This document shows positions 43,641-56,313 of a stretch of DNA of 64,000 nucleotides, piece after piece. Under the pieces are notes generated by a model. The model ran no database searches, was not told the DNA's origin, and was given only the letters and a program-made list of their open reading frames with translations. A program made the translations under genes and the position numbers. The first letter of the stretch is position 1. Each line of letters starts with the position of its first letter. This DNA is from Diphasiastrum complanatum (Eukaryota > Streptophyta > Lycopodiopsida > Lycopodiales > Lycopodiaceae). Where the stretch lies: assembly GCA_029204225.1 (NCBI GenBank), contig CM055109.1, forward strand, positions 33,509,963 to 33,573,962, read 5' to 3'.

Positions 43641-44956
43641 CCTATGATAACCAGGTCGTTCCTTTAAATGACTAACATGGAATACAAGATGAAGCTTAGT
43701 TCCAACAGGGAGTTATAGTCGATAAGCAGCCCTACCAATCTTGTTAAAAACTTTGAAAGGACTGCTATAACGTGGAGATAACTTCGGACATTTTTCCGTT
43801 CAAAGTGTCTTAGAGTCTTTTGGGATTCTAAGATACACCCAATCACCAATCTCAAATTCTCGAGGAGCATGGCTTCGATTAGCATAGAATTGGGGGATCC
43901 TAAGTCGATCCAATGCTTTCCCTAGCCACCTGCAATATTCCCTGCATATCATGCAAGAAATCTGCTGCAGCTTGAACCTTGAGACCTTTGAGTCCAACGG
44001 AGATAGGCGAATGAGGTTGAAAGCCATACAAGAGTTTAAAAAATCTAAAACTAGTGGCATAATGCTTCATACTATTGTATGCGAACTCAACTATTGAGAG
44101 ATACTTTTTCCAATCTTATTGTCACTTGGAAACATATGCGCAAAGGATATCTTCCATCGATTGGTTCACACGTCGGTTTGACCATCGGTTTCTGGGTGAT
44201 TTATAGATGATAGGCTTAAAGTAGTTTTCAGTCTCTCAAAGACCACCTGCCAGAACCTGCCAGTGAACTTGGAATCACGATCACTAACAATATTATTCGG
44301 AAAACCATACAACCTGAACAACTTTTCAATGAAGACTTTAGAAAGTTCTGAAGCTTTGGCAGTAATTTCTGTTGGAATAAATTGCGCCATCTTGGTTACT
44401 TTGTCAACTACTACCCAAATGACATCATGACCCTTCCCAAACTTAGGAAGTCCGAACACAATATCCATGAAAACACTTTCTCACTTTTTGCTGGGAATTT
44501 CCAACAGATGCAACAGACTAGTTGCTTTGAGTCTTTCCGTTTTATTTACTTGGCACTGTTCACACTGTTGAGCATATGCCTCGATATGACCTTTCATTTT
44601 TGGCCAATCTTAACAAGGTCAAGTGTCCTCTGTATACCAAGGTGTCCCGCACTAGGGCTATCGTGGCACTCATGCAGGATTTGGGCCCTAATGTCTGCAA
44701 TATCTGGTACACAAACTTTTCCTCTATGGAAAAGTAAACCATTCCTAATGGAATAATCATCAAGTATCTTCTCTTCGCGAGACTTCTTGAAATCCTGCTT
44801 TCCAAGATTATTTCTCACTATAGGGCTTTCTGCCAGGACTTCTTGCCAAATACGACCAAGACACTCATCGATTCGACAAAGATCTTGTAGAGAAAGATAC
44901 AACTCGCATTGGAACTCAGCAAAGCATAACTGATTAACTTCTCCAATCCAGCTCAA
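43640..44956 (-). pseudogene. Gypsy integrase remnant
   Basis: The HHCC zinc region (ILHECHDSPSAGHLGIQRTL, then CEQCQVNK) is followed by the core: MDIVFGLPKFGKGHDVIWVV with the first Asp, NIVSDRDSKFTGRFW with the second, and HPETDGQTDV where the third acidic residue is changed and a stop follows. The C-terminal GDWVYLRIPKDS and FHVSHLKERPG pieces are frame-shifted. Confidence 0.8.
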
Positions 44957-44959
44957 CGC

Positions 44960-46490
44960 ATCAGCGACACAATTCGACTTACCTTGACGATACTTAATGT
45001 TGAATTTGAACTCTTGAATGAGTTCCGACGAACAAGCCTTACAACCCTAAGGTCCAAGGCATCACATATATACTTAAGAGACTCATGATCTGTCATAACC
45101 ACGATTTTAGATCCATATAAATAATGTTTCTAGATCTTTAATGCATGGATGACAGTAAAAAGTTCTTTCTCATTCGTAGAATAACTACTTTGAGCTGGGT
45201 CCAACTTCTTGCTCTCGAAAGCCACTAGTCTACTATCCTGGTAAAGGACTATGCCCATTGCATAGTCACTAGCATCTGTTTCCACCAACAAAGATCCACT
45301 AGGGTCCACTATGTGTAAGATAGGGGCTGTAGACACAACATCTTCAAAGCATCAAAACTTAGATTAAGTTCATCAGTCCAGACAACAGGTGGACTGATTT
45401 TCAATTGCCTTCTAGCCTTCTTCTTATTATCCTTTTTAGTTTTTCTTTTGACTTTCTTCACTCCCTTAAGAAGATTTGTTAGAGGCAATGCAATTAAGAC
45501 ATGGTCTTTTATGAATTTGTTAAAAAAACCTGTGAAGCCCAAATTTTTTTTTACTTTCCCAATGGTTTTCAGGATAGGCCAATCACGAACTTTCTGGACC
45601 TTATCGTAGTCAATCTCAAGAACTCGATCGGAAACGATATGTTCTAAATACTTGAGTCTTGTTTGAAAGAACTCACATTTAGACTCCTTAGCATAAAGCT
45701 TTGTCTGTCTTAGATTATCTAAGACTATAAGCAAATGTGCCTCATGATCCTCAAGAGTCTTACTGTCAAACAACATGTCATCTAAAAATACCACGAGAAA
45801 CTTTCCCATATATGGACGGAGAATATCATTCATCATTTGTTGAAAGGTTGTCGGGGCATTATTTAGCCAAATGGTAAAACTAAAAAATTGTAATGGTCAT
45901 ACCTAGAACAAGAACCAGGTTTGAAAACATCCCCCTCGTGTGTTCTAATTTGATGGTACCCCGACCCAAGGTCCAAGATCGTGAAATACTTACCACCATT
46001 CAATGGGTCCATTAAGTCAACCATCCGAGGTAAGGGGTAATGGTTCTTAATTGTCATTTTATTAAGCTTTTTGTAATTGACACAAAGATTAATACCACCA
46101 TCTTTCTTGCTGGTTAACAAAATAGAAGCTCCCCAAAGGGGATTTACTAGGCCTTATATGGCCCTTACGTAATTGGCTAGCAACTTTATCTTCTTCCTTC
46201 AGGCTCATCTTGTAAGGTAAAAGCGAGATAGGAGAGCTGTCGGGAAGAGGATCTATGTGATGGTCTACTCCCCGAGAGGGAGGAAGACCCTCAGGCAACT
46301 GCTCAAGGAATATATCATTATATTCCTCCCTAATTCTTTTAAAGATTTTGCCCTCAGGCGAAGAATCTAGATTAACATCAGAAAAAGACAATGCTCTAAG
46401 AAAAGATGACATGTCATTATGAGTTCTAAAAGCATCCATGTACGATTCATTTTTCAGATAACATAAATACGAATGATACTCAGAATCCAA
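44960..46490 (-). pseudogene. Gypsy reverse transcriptase and RNase H remnant
   Basis: The frames 46,490-46,089, 46,120-45,863, 45,836-45,309 and 45,336-45,130 read in order: LPEGLPPSRGVDHHIDPLPD, VNYKKLNKMTIKNHYPLPRM, FTILDLGSGYHQIR, FLVVFLDDMLF (active-site FLDD), then RNase H PSGSLLVETDASDYAMGIVL and STNEKELFTVIHAL. The catalytic Asp residues are still visible in places, but frame changes between pieces rule out a working protein. Confidence 0.85.
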
Positions 46491-46544
46491 AATACAATGA
46501 CTAGCCTCATGAGCAGTTACAATTGGTAGATCAGGCTCATTGCC

Positions 46545-46949
46545 TTAAAGACAAACCAACGAGTCATTATGCAAGAAAGAAATACTATGAGATACATAAT
46601 CCTTTTTTAAGGACTCATTCCTAGAATAAAACCACTTTTTACCTAGGATTAAAAAATCAAGATTCATAACATAAAAAGATAAGCTATCTATATAGTTTTG
46701 AATCCTCAATGGCGCATGTGGGACAAAGTGGTCCCAGACCTGCTGCTTCCCACCAACTGCCATCCTAACCATGTACTTGTGGTCACTTAGTGTGGTTGCC
46801 AACTGCAGCTTCTGCTCCAACTTAGCATTAGTAAAATTATGCGTAGAACCATTGTAAAAAAGAACACTCATGGGTTGACTACCTATGAACCCACTCATAC
46901 GAATGAGGTCTTGAGGTCCAAAAATCATAGTGGTAAAACAACAATGCAT
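46545..46949 (-). pseudogene. Gypsy protease remnant
   Basis: A 134-codon frame with the plant gypsy protease pattern: MSGFIGSQPMSVLFYNGSTH, then FTNAKLEQKL and FYVMNLDFLILGKKWF. The catalytic D-S/T-G is changed to YNGS, so the enzyme would be dead. Confidence 0.7.
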
Positions 46950-46997
46950 ACAAATTATTTTATCTTTAAAAGATACATCAATATAAGAAATAGAAGA

Positions 46998-47880
46998 TCA
47001 ATTACCTAGTGCCGTAAAGGAGCAGCCACCCTTCTTCCATCTCTTCAGGCAGTCCTTGGAAAGGTGCCCCTTATCCATATAGGAGAAACACAACCCGTCG
47101 CCTTTGGCCTTATCAAAGTCAACTCTCTCCAAACGAGGGCGCTTCTTTTTATTTTTTGAAAGAGAAGCTTCGCCGACCACTTGATCCTTGCCCTTTTTGA
47201 AAGGAGGGCCCGTAGAGGGTTTGTCTTTGACTTCGGGCTTTTGCTGCTCTTTGCGGGTCATAGTGTGCGTGTTCATAAATCCGAGTGAAACGCATGGCAT
47301 TCTCAAAGAATGTGGCTGATTACGACGGACCTCCAACTGATATTTTTTAGGCAAACCCAAAATGAAATGCAGCTTAAGGAGCACTCTATCTATGCGGTTA
47401 AACGACTATGAAGCAACCTCTTGGAAGTCTTGCAAGTAGACGTCCAAGGGCTTCGTCTCTATTTGTGGCAAATCGACGATTATATTCAAAATCGTCAAGG
47501 ATAGGCATAAAGGCGGGCTTAAAGGCTACCTGGAAGTCATCCCAAGTAGTTGGGACCGTAGCTCAATCTTTAAGCTCCTGCCACCATGAGTATGCTTTTT
47601 AGCGTAAAAACATGATGGCTGTCGAAATACACGAGCTATCTGGTAGATCGTCCATGGAGAAATGAGAAGTCCATTAATCCAGCCAAGCCAACACCACATC
47701 TTGGTGTTTATCCTTTTTCTCTCTGGTAAAAAATTCCGGAGTAAACATCGAGTTAAGGAGTGCTTGCCGAGACTGGGAACTACATGTCAACAATTTGTTG
47801 CTACAACAAATTAATTGCACATGTCATATTCTCCATATCAGCCACGACGGGACTTGGAGCTCATGTTTCATCCATTGACG
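46998..47880 (-). pseudogene. Gypsy gag remnant
   Basis: A retrotransposon gag core (AYSWWQELKD, TTWDDFQVAFKPAFMP, YNRRFATNRDEALGRLL) lies at about 47,410-47,600, and a Lys-rich nucleocapsid stretch with one zinc knuckle, CFSYMDKGHLSKDC, in the frame 47,384-46,998. The knuckle's second Cys is Tyr. At least four stops break the frame. Confidence 0.75.
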
Positions 47881-47884
47881 ATTG

Positions 47885-50090
47885 TGGGCAAGAGGGAACA
47901 CAAGGAGCTTTTTCTTGTTCTTATACTCCTCAACAAAATGCAGTTGCTACAGGAAAAAATAGAACAGTGTGTGAATGTGCAAAAGCTATCATGCTAGAAG
48001 CATATCTACCTAAAGAAGTCGGAGAGAAGCAGTTGCATGTGCAAATAATCTTTGTAATAGGCATCCTAATCTTCCTATAGAAGGAAGAACACCATTTAAA
48101 CTGTTGTACAAGAAAAAGCCTAAGGTAGATCATCTTAGGATCTTTGGCTGCTTATGCTATCTGCATGTTCCTTTAGAGACTAGTAAAAAGGATGATCCTA
48201 GTGCTATTAAAGGTATTTTTGTTGGATATGCATTTTATAAGAAAGCATACAAAATTTATGTTCCCTCTACTAACAAGAATGTTGTAAGTAGAAATGTGAC
48301 TTCCATGAAGATCAAAAGTTTAACTTGGATGAAGCAAAGATCAAGGAATCTCATGAAGGATCTATAGTCATCAATCTTGATGTTGTTCAAGATGTGGCGG
48401 GGCCAAGTCTTTGAGGAGGAGCAACTTCAAGCACCTACACCTAATATATCCACAAGAGAAAGATCCGAGACAAGAAGGCTCACATATAATGAAGAAGGAA
48501 GGCAAGTGGAAGGTGAAATTTCCTATCATGCATTCTTCATATCAGATGAAGAGCCTAAAGATGTCCAAGAAGCACTTCAATCCAAGGAGTGGGTTGAAGC
48601 AATGACCCAAGAGTTTGAAGCCTTGATGTCAAACAATACATGGGAGCTTGTGGAGCCACCTAGCAAGATGCATGTCATTGGATGCAAATGGGTATTCAGA
48701 ACAAAGTACAACAATGATGGATCCATCAACAAATTCAAAGCAAGAGTTTGTGCCACTCTCAAATCAAAGGTCCTAACTATGAAAACACTTTTGCACATAT
48801 TGCAAAAATGGTAACTATAAGAATTCTCATTTCTCTTGCATGTTATGACAATTGGAGGATGTTTCAACTTGATGTCTCTAATGCCTTCCTCAATGGTTAC
48901 CTTGACGAGAAGATTTATATGGAGCAACCACCTGGATTTGTGAAGGTTGTTAAAGAAACAAAACTTTGTCTTTTCTTCAGAAGTCTCTATGGACTAAAAC
49001 AAGCACCAAAAGGTCTTGGTATGCAAGGCTCAACTCCTTTCTCATATCACTCGGATTTCATCTTAGTGAATACGACCCTTCATTGTACATTAAGTTTGTA
49101 AATAACTTTGTAGTTATTCTTCTCATCTATGTAAATGATATCATTTTTAGTTGAAATAATGAGGAGCTACTTGAAGAAACGAAATGTGCACTTGGTAGTG
49201 AATTTAAGATGCAAAATCTAGGAGTTCTTCACTACATTTTAGGCCTAGAAATTGACTTTTGGAAAGGTCATGCTTTCATAAGTCAAAGTGGTTATGCTCT
49301 TTCCATGCTTAAGAAATTTCAAATGGAAAACTGTAAAGGCATAGATACTCCAATGAAGCAAATTGTAAAAGTTCATATAAAAGAGGATAAAAGATCCTTC
49401 AAGGAGTTCACTCTTCTTAGAAGTCTTATTGGCTCTCTTATTTGATTAAGAGTCACTAGGCTTGATCTAAGTTTTAGTGTGCACAAATTAAGCCAATACA
49501 TGTAGGATCCAAAGATATGTCAAGGAAAATTGGCGAAGAGAATCTTGAGATATGTATCTTCTACCTTAGACTATGGATTGATCTATAAAGGAGGCGATCT
49601 AACTTTTGTTGCATTTTCAGACTCGTATTTTGCAAGAGACAGAGTGGATAGAAAATCCACAAGTGATTACACTGTTTTCATTGGAGGAAATCTAGTTTTT
49701 TGGCTATCAAAGAAGCAAGCAACTATATCCTTGTCATCTTGTGAAGCTTAGTACAAAGCTCTTACAACCTTAACTAAGGAAGTTTTATGGATTAAGAGGC
49801 TACTTATGGAGCTAAAGTGTTCTGGAGATGAAGACCTTCCAATTACCAATAATGATAACATTTTGGCTCACGCTCTTGCAAACAATCTTGTATTGCATGC
49901 AAGGAGCAAATACATCGAGGTAGCTCATCACTTTGTAAGAGATAAAGTAATTGGGAGAGAGATCTTATTGGAGCATCTTGGATCTTCAAATTGTGTTGTA
50001 GATTTTCTCACCAAGCCATTGCTCAAGAATGCATTTGTCAAGATGAGATCTAATCTTGGCTTAATCTCAAAGTCTATGGTGAATAGGTAG
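47885..50090 (+). pseudogene. Copia family Z polyprotein remnant (copy C)
   Basis: Starts inside the integrase (YTPQQNAVATGKNRTVCECA, where the catalytic Glu is lost) and continues LRIFGCLCYLHVPLETSKKD, IKGIFVGYAFYKKAYKIYVP, RT start EWVEAMTQEFEALMSNNTWE, VSNAFLNGYLDEKIYMEQPP, LYGLKQAPK, IYVNDIIFS (YVDD changed to YVND), and RNase H FSDSYFARDRVDRKSTSDYT to the C-terminal KSMVNR. Stops interrupt RT, RNase H (after SLSSCEA) and the linker. Gag and protease are missing. The element's LTR follows. Confidence 0.9.
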
Positions 50091-50108
50091 ATATATTTCA
50101 AGGAGAAG

Positions 50109-50985
50109 TGTGAAAAGTCTTAAACATATCTTCATGTGTTGACTTTGGGGGCTATGCTCACCTTATTTCTTGTAAATATTTTACTGTACATTAAGGTATG
50201 TGAAACATAACCTTCTAGAATAGGTTGAATTTGTGTTAGGTAGATTCAATTATGATGGCATGCAAAATATTAGATGACATGCAATGTTAGTTAGAATGCA
50301 TGCATGCAACATGCAAATCAGTTTACATAATCTACACATGTCTAGGTAGCTTAGGGAGCTGACATGCAATCAGTGCATGCAACATTCAAATCAGTTTACA
50401 TAATCTACACATGTCTAGGTAGCTTAGGGAGCTGACATGCAATCCATGCAACATCCATGCATGCAGTTTTACATGTGGATCTATGATATATGAGTTAACT
50501 GGAAGATGTGGACGTTCCATGCAAGACCACTGTAGGAACTCAAGTCTCATTGATGTAGGGAAACTATGGCTTCTTTTGCCATATTGTGATTTTGGTGTTT
50601 TGGGCTCACTGTCTACCCGAGTTTTTTGGTTATCATTTTATCTCAATACCCAAGAGCAGTCTCTTTCCCCATAATGAGCACTTAGAATGATTTCTGATAG
50701 CTATCTATCATAGTAAAGAGTTAGTTTTTCCAGTCTATGATATGCCATTGTGCTCTTGCCTTGGATTTTTCAACTAAACTGTTCTTTGATCATTTTCGTG
50801 CAAACACAACACCCCATAAAGATCCTGTAGGGTCCTAAAAACTTCATAATAAGTTGATTGGGGGTACTTTGTTGTAAACGTACTGGTTATCAACTGATAT
50901 TTTCGTTTTACTTTGACATCTGGTAACATCAAAGGTTTTGGTAATATCGTACTGGCGACAATATAGTTGTTACGAACATTATTGA
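50109..50985 (+). repeat. LTR of copia family Z (copy C), 3' boundary approximate
   Basis: Begins TGTGAAAAGTCTTAAAC after the purine tract AAGGAGAAG. It contains the 73-bp doublet at 50,311-50,456. It stays alignable with copy A to about 50,960. The true CA end was not found. Confidence 0.6.
50311..50456 (+). repeat. Two 73-bp CATGCA-rich tandem units (Z copy C)
   Basis: Units 50,311-50,383 and 50,384-50,456, the same doublet as in copy A and, inverted, copy B; so the duplication predates the spread of the three copies. Confidence 0.85.
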
Positions 50986-51984
50986 TACCAATTCCGAGTT
51001 AGAAGTGTATATGTTTTATTTTGGTAATTGTAGCCAAGAATTTTAGAGAACTAAGACTGAACATGGCAAAGACCCTCAATAGTTTTTACATTTTCTTGGT
51101 CTAATCGACGTAAATACCTTTTAGTTATAGTCAGTCTCTTAGGTTTCGTAACTGTTTGGACAATGTTATATTTGCCCTATGAGATCAGAATTCAATTAAT
51201 AGTAATCAATAACAAATATGGAAATTCTAACATATTGAACATCTGTTGGAAGAAAGATAAGAAGAAAGTCTACATAGCAGATAGATCAAACTATTGATTA
51301 CTTCTTGTAAAACTCATACATCAAATGACACACTCTCAGCTCGTTGTAGTGCAAAGTGGTTTGTAGATGCAGCTTCAAAATAGCATGGCTATTAACATGA
51401 CATCAAATGACACACTCTCACCTAGTTATAGTGCATAGAGGTTTGTAGACATTGGATGTTAACATGACCAGTCACTTGGTTGAATTTACATCATTACATA
51501 TCTACATCTTCAAAATAGTTTGGCCCCAATCAATTGAATTTGCCTTTACAATGTCAATTTTAATACATCGGACAAAGTTAGCTCATTTAAACTTCTACAT
51601 CATATACAAAAAATCTGACCTGCACATTAAATGTATAATTTATTATAAAGTAGGGCTCCACACACTTTGTAATTTACAATCATTCTTTAATTTGCCATTA
51701 ATTTAAGTCATTTACAATGAAATAGAATGGCATTTAGGATGAAATAGAAATTAATGTTTAACGATATAATTGGCCTATTCCCTTATCAATTTAGATTCAT
51801 TAAAAGAATCCTTGTTCAATTTGAGATTCTAGAAAATTGCACCCATCACTTAGATGCCTATCCTAGAACAATTTGCATTCAAAATAAGATTAAAGAACAA
51901 CCAAACAAATCCGAGAATGATTGTAAAAATTTGCAGGTTTGGGACTTCTATGAGGATTCATTTGGGAATGAATAAAAACCCAGA
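50986..51984. repeat. Z-flank sequence shared with 37,036-38,900 (inverted)
   Basis: Non-coding, present here as one unit and at 37-39 kb as a tandem pair in opposite orientation. It contains a smaller internal repeat (GTGTCATTTGATG-type words on minus). It ends at about 51,984, joined to the accessory gene's 5' part. Confidence 0.65.
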
Positions 51985-52344
51985 AAATTCTCATAATTTT
52001 TGAGCAAAAATTGAGAGGATTTCATCCTCTCTCAAATTCAATACATCTTCTATATCATTAAATGAAATATAACATTCATTATTTAAAAAATATAAAGGAA
52101 CATCGAGTAGAGCTAATTGATTAATAGGAGATGCAGATAGAAGAGAATCAGAGAGGATTATAGAACAAGGGAGAGTTTTTTAATAATCTGAAGCCATAGA
52201 TGCTTCAGCTTCAACCCCTATATCAGTATATGCATCATTTACATCAACTGGAGCAGGTGTAGATGCTTTGATCAATGGAACAGTTGAATATTCAAGAGAC
52301 TCATCATCTAGAATTTCAAAAGATATGTACAAGACAAAAGCCAT
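51985..52344 (-). pseudogene. Accessory gene, 5' part only (right arm)
   Basis: Copy of 13,865-13,505: a Met at 52,344, the DDES acidic start, VDVNDAYTDIGVEAEASMAS and FNDIEDVLN. It has two stops, one where copy 2 of X is open (DY then TAA). It is cut at 51,985, exactly where X copy 2 runs on into the DYDKDDD region, so the rest of the gene was lost at this join. Confidence 0.55.
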
Positions 52345-52367
52345 TCCTTTGATTAGAAGGCGACATA

Positions 52368-52804
52368 TTATTTTGTGGATATCACAGTATATATTTCTTT
52401 TGAAATGGTCATGTAGGTTCTATTGTGTTTATGCTTAGAGGATGGTTGAGAATGTACAAGGTCCTGAAAATGAACGAAACAAAAATTATTTATATCCAAA
52501 ACAGGAGTACTAATAATCAGAGAAAAATTATCAAGATAAGAATTCAAACTATAACGATTCTCATTAACTAGCTTATCCATATCGAAGGGAGCAAAAAAAT
52601 ACTAGCAAAATACTCTAATTTGTTAGATAGAATGTCACTGGCATTAAAAAAATCCATAAGTTTGTTCTGAGGCCATGGAGGAACTAGCCATATTGAATCT
52701 GATATCAGTTTAACGTGACAGATAAATATTGGTATAGGAATAAAGCAAATTGCGCACGCTGATCTGATATGGTAAGGCCGAGAATGAAATTTTCCGAAAA
52801 GCAC
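52368..52804 (-). pseudogene. Unknown upstream frame (right arm copy)
   Basis: Copy of 13,889-14,326 broken by a one-base shift near 52,595, giving two overlapping frames (52,804-52,568 and 52,580-52,368). Residues such as PPWPQNKLMDFFNASDIL and VLDINNFCFVHFQDL are retained. Confidence 0.35.
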
Positions 52805-53359
52805 TCGTCGGAAGTGGCTGATATCGATTCAGTGCGCCTAAATGAATACGAGCATGCACAGCAAGGGATGGCGCACATCGATTCGATATCGCGAGAATGA
52901 AAAAAAACAAGAAGGCTAGAGAGCTTAGAATAAAAGATCACAGAATCGAAATATGAAAAGTGGTGCGCATGTTTATAGCCAATTCATGTTTGTCACAGCC
53001 ATACATTTGTCAAATAACGAATTGAGATTTACAACCTATATTTATCCACCAATCAGAGTGAGACAAATTTGTATCTATGCCGGAATACATTAAGTAGTCT
53101 ATCACTAGATTCAACGAATCATCATTAGCCCTGACCCTAGAATCTGTACCTGTGCTGGAATACATTAAATAGACAATCACTAGCCTCGTAGAATAATCAT
53201 TAAAAAAATTATAAACAAATGATTAATGGATATTATTGAAAAACATGCACGAGGAGAATTATTACAATCTCTCGTCCTATTTAAGCACCGTAAAGACGAA
53301 AATTTTCCTTTTGAGATAATGTTCATTCAAAACATTTTCATAGGTCTTTCATTATGCAT

Positions 53360-54730
53360 TCCAGTATGAGTTTTCTGCATATGGGATATCGGATCAGCGC
53401 GCCTGGCAGACGATGTATTTGTTGTATTTGGACTGCCCGTGACAGATTTAGTGTCTTCTAGTTCCAAAGAGCTCTTCTTCTTCTAATGAGGGAAAGAAAT
53501 CCAAAAAACATAAGAATAAGGGAAGGATAAGAAACACACGGTTGTTCAAAATCATGACGTAGTTACCACCAAATTTAGACCAGGAAATGTACGTTGCAAT
53601 CAAGAGGGACATTACATTAATGAATGTCCTAGTGGCTCATGGTATTGCACGATTTGAATATGTACAATCATTGGACAAATGATTGTGGAAGATTACAGGC
53701 TGTGAGAACCACGGGGGCATTTGCAGTGTAGAAGCATCAACAACAACCACCACAGCCACAGATGCAACAGCAGCTAGCACCTTGTCAGCAAGGACCGCAA
53801 TGATGCAAGGCCAAAAGCCACAATGACCATTCCAGTGGCAAATACGTTATCGTCAGGATCTACTGGAAGACAATGTGCAATTTACGTAGTCAAATGGGGC
53901 ATCGATATTTCAATTGTGTGATGTGCCACTGCCAGTGCATTGAAAATTTGGAGCGTGGATTACCACCACCTCAAATCAATAATCGTTTTAATGATCCAAA
54001 TTTGATGCCAAATCAACAACTGAATCAAGCAAGGGTGCGTGGTCCAGAACATCAAGCACCAGTACTTGTTGTGATGGTTGAGGAACCACCAATGTTAGAT
54101 GTTCAAGTTGTTACCTATCACAAGGACAAAGGGAAGGCAGTGAGGCAATATTTGTAGAAAATGTGGGGCCAAGTACAATAATCTAATATGGATGTGGGTT
54201 AGATGGCCAGGGTTATGTAGGAGGTGCTGAATCAAATGCAATAGTCTCATGGACCTAACTCCTATCAAGAATTGGTCAATATTGTAGCTGACCAAATTGC
54301 AAATTTTGTGAGCAATTATAAATTTCAGGTAATGGTGAGTTAATTTAAACTTAATTCATATTGCATTGTCCTTGTTGATAGAGTCCATACGTGCTAAGTT
54401 GCCTAGAATTAACAACTAAAAGGGCCACCTTTAGCATCACTTAATGCCATTGTGCAATCTACAAAAAAAGACATTGTTCCAAGATTGGAGATTGGCATTC
54501 AGGGTATTGATATTAGGGGCATCTAGATTGATGGCGGAGCAGGCATAAATATCATCTTTGAAGGCATATATAGTAACTTAAAAAACATACCCTTACATAA
54601 GATCCAATTAGTCATTCATATGGCTAATCATATAAGGGATTCTCCAATAAGGAAAATCTTGAAAGTCCTAGTAAATATTAACGGGTTACAATTTTTGTTG
54701 AATTTTGTTGTTCTAAGATTCCGCACTGGG
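53360..54730 (+). pseudogene. Gypsy-type gag-protease remnant (segment Y, right arm)
   Basis: Copy of 14,880-16,250 at an offset of 38,478 bp: the same basic stretch, knuckle remnants (MGHRYFNCVMCHC) and the IDGGAGINII protease block, with the same stops. Differences run at about 4-5% up to about 54,380 and almost none after that. Confidence 0.6.
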
Positions 54731-54734
54731 CCAT

Positions 54735-55074
54735 CATCTGAAGTTCTTCAAGAATAATGAGATAAGTGTTGCCCATTCAAAATTTCATCAACATGGTAAT
54801 ACAATGATTATGACAATTAAGGCACTTTCTCATTTTCTTGGAGGACATAATTTTAATAGGGTGCATAAAATAATTTTTGCTAAGAAAAATATTGCACTTA
54901 AGATTTTAGGATATGCTCCAATAAATTCCATGTTCATCTGATTTTGCATTGTATGCAGCCTACGTTGATCTGAATAAGCATGAAAACTATGAGCTCTTGA
55001 ATTCTTATGAGAGAAGGAATTTTTGTCGTGAAGACATGTTTTTGCAAGACGAATTTAACATTGATCAGAGATAG
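54735..55074 (+). pseudogene. Diverged accessory-gene homologue (segment Y, right arm)
   Basis: Identical by eye to 16,257-16,596, including the frame change before SSDFALYAAYV and the TAG at 55,072. See the left-arm copy for the motif comparison with X. Confidence 0.65.
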
Positions 55075-56313
55075 TGTGCGATAGAGAGTTGACATTAACA
55101 AAGGGCTTTTGTTTAGAGATTTTTAATTTAATTGGGCATAATTTTTGCAATACAATGTATTTATATTGAATGCTTTCTGTTGGTTTCAATTTAAAATGTA
55201 GCTATTTTTAGGTACAAGTTGGATTTTAGCATTCAATAGAGGTTGAATCTTGGTTCTCTAATTATATACATTTGTTTTGTATCTTTGATATTTTTTATAC
55301 ATAGATAAATATTTTCTATTAAGTTTTTTTTATAGGAAAGTTTGATTTTTTGGTTAAATATTTCCTATTAAGTTTTTTATATAGGACAAGTCTGATTTTC
55401 TATATAGGAAAGTTTGATTTTTTGGTTTCTTGTTTCTTATGTAGAAAAAAGAAGTTCTTGTCTAGGAATCTAGACATTGCTTTTCCAAGATTGTCAAAGT
55501 AGGAAACTGTTCCACTTTTTCTAGATTTCACTAGGAAAGATCTGTTTTTTTCCTATCTAGAAATATGTCATAAGTTTTCTATATAGGAAAGTGTGATTTT
55601 GTGGTTTGTGTTTTTTATATAGGAAAAATATTTCCTGTCTAGAAATCTAAAATGTTGCTTTTCCTAGATTGTCAAACTAGGAAAGTGTTGCACTTTTCCT
55701 AGTTTTCACTTTCCTCGTTGCATTCATATGCAACTGGAAAAGATCTCTTTTTTTTCTATCTAGAAACATGTCATATTTTTCTTGTGCAAGAGTCTTAATT
55801 AGGTAAGTATGTCTTGTGATTGTTACACGTGTAATCTGTAGGCTAATGGTATGTCTTTGCTTTTCGATTCGAATAACACTAGACATGGAATTAGCATAAA
55901 ACAAATAGCAAATCTTTGCTACAACTTGCATCAAGTAAAGGATTTTTAGCCAGAGAAACCTAATACAAGAATAGACATGGTCTGTCTGAAGTGTGCTACT
56001 ATCTTGTCATGCTCTTAATTTCTATATGTTTATAGATTGACGTCTTTTAAGTTATAATAAAATTAGAATCCATAAAACCTTGGCAGTACCAGCAATGTTA
56101 ATGGAGGTTGGAGAATGCCTACATTGTTATGAGCATCTATTTGCGTATATGACCTCAAAACTTATCGTTTTCTTGCTACCTTTCACAGCATGAAGGAAAT
56201 CCGAATCTAAACCAACTGGAATCTGGTTACTATACAAAAATGATAGGGGGGGGGAAGTTTTGTGCCTTGGATGTGATACACAAGTCGATTGTTGACGATG
56301 CAAAGGTGATCTT
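55075..56313. repeat. AT-rich tail of segment Y and Y/U junction (right arm)
   Basis: Copy of 16,597-17,620, then about 220 bp more that the left arm lost at its inversion breakpoint, including a G-run (about 56,250) and GATGCAAAGGTGATCTT before the solo LTR. The frame at 55,677-55,934 minus is part of the repeat. Confidence 0.65.

Larger units (their letters stand above)
43640..47880 (-). mobile_element. Decayed Ty3/gypsy retrotransposon, internal region only
   Basis: Gag, protease, RT, RNase H and integrase follow in gypsy order on minus, with many stops and frame changes. No LTRs, primer site or target duplication are visible at either end; copia Z sequence starts at about 47,885 and unit U ends at about 43,645. 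After the integrase text FHVSHLKERPGY the element stops, so a chromodomain, if there was one, is gone. Confidence 0.85.
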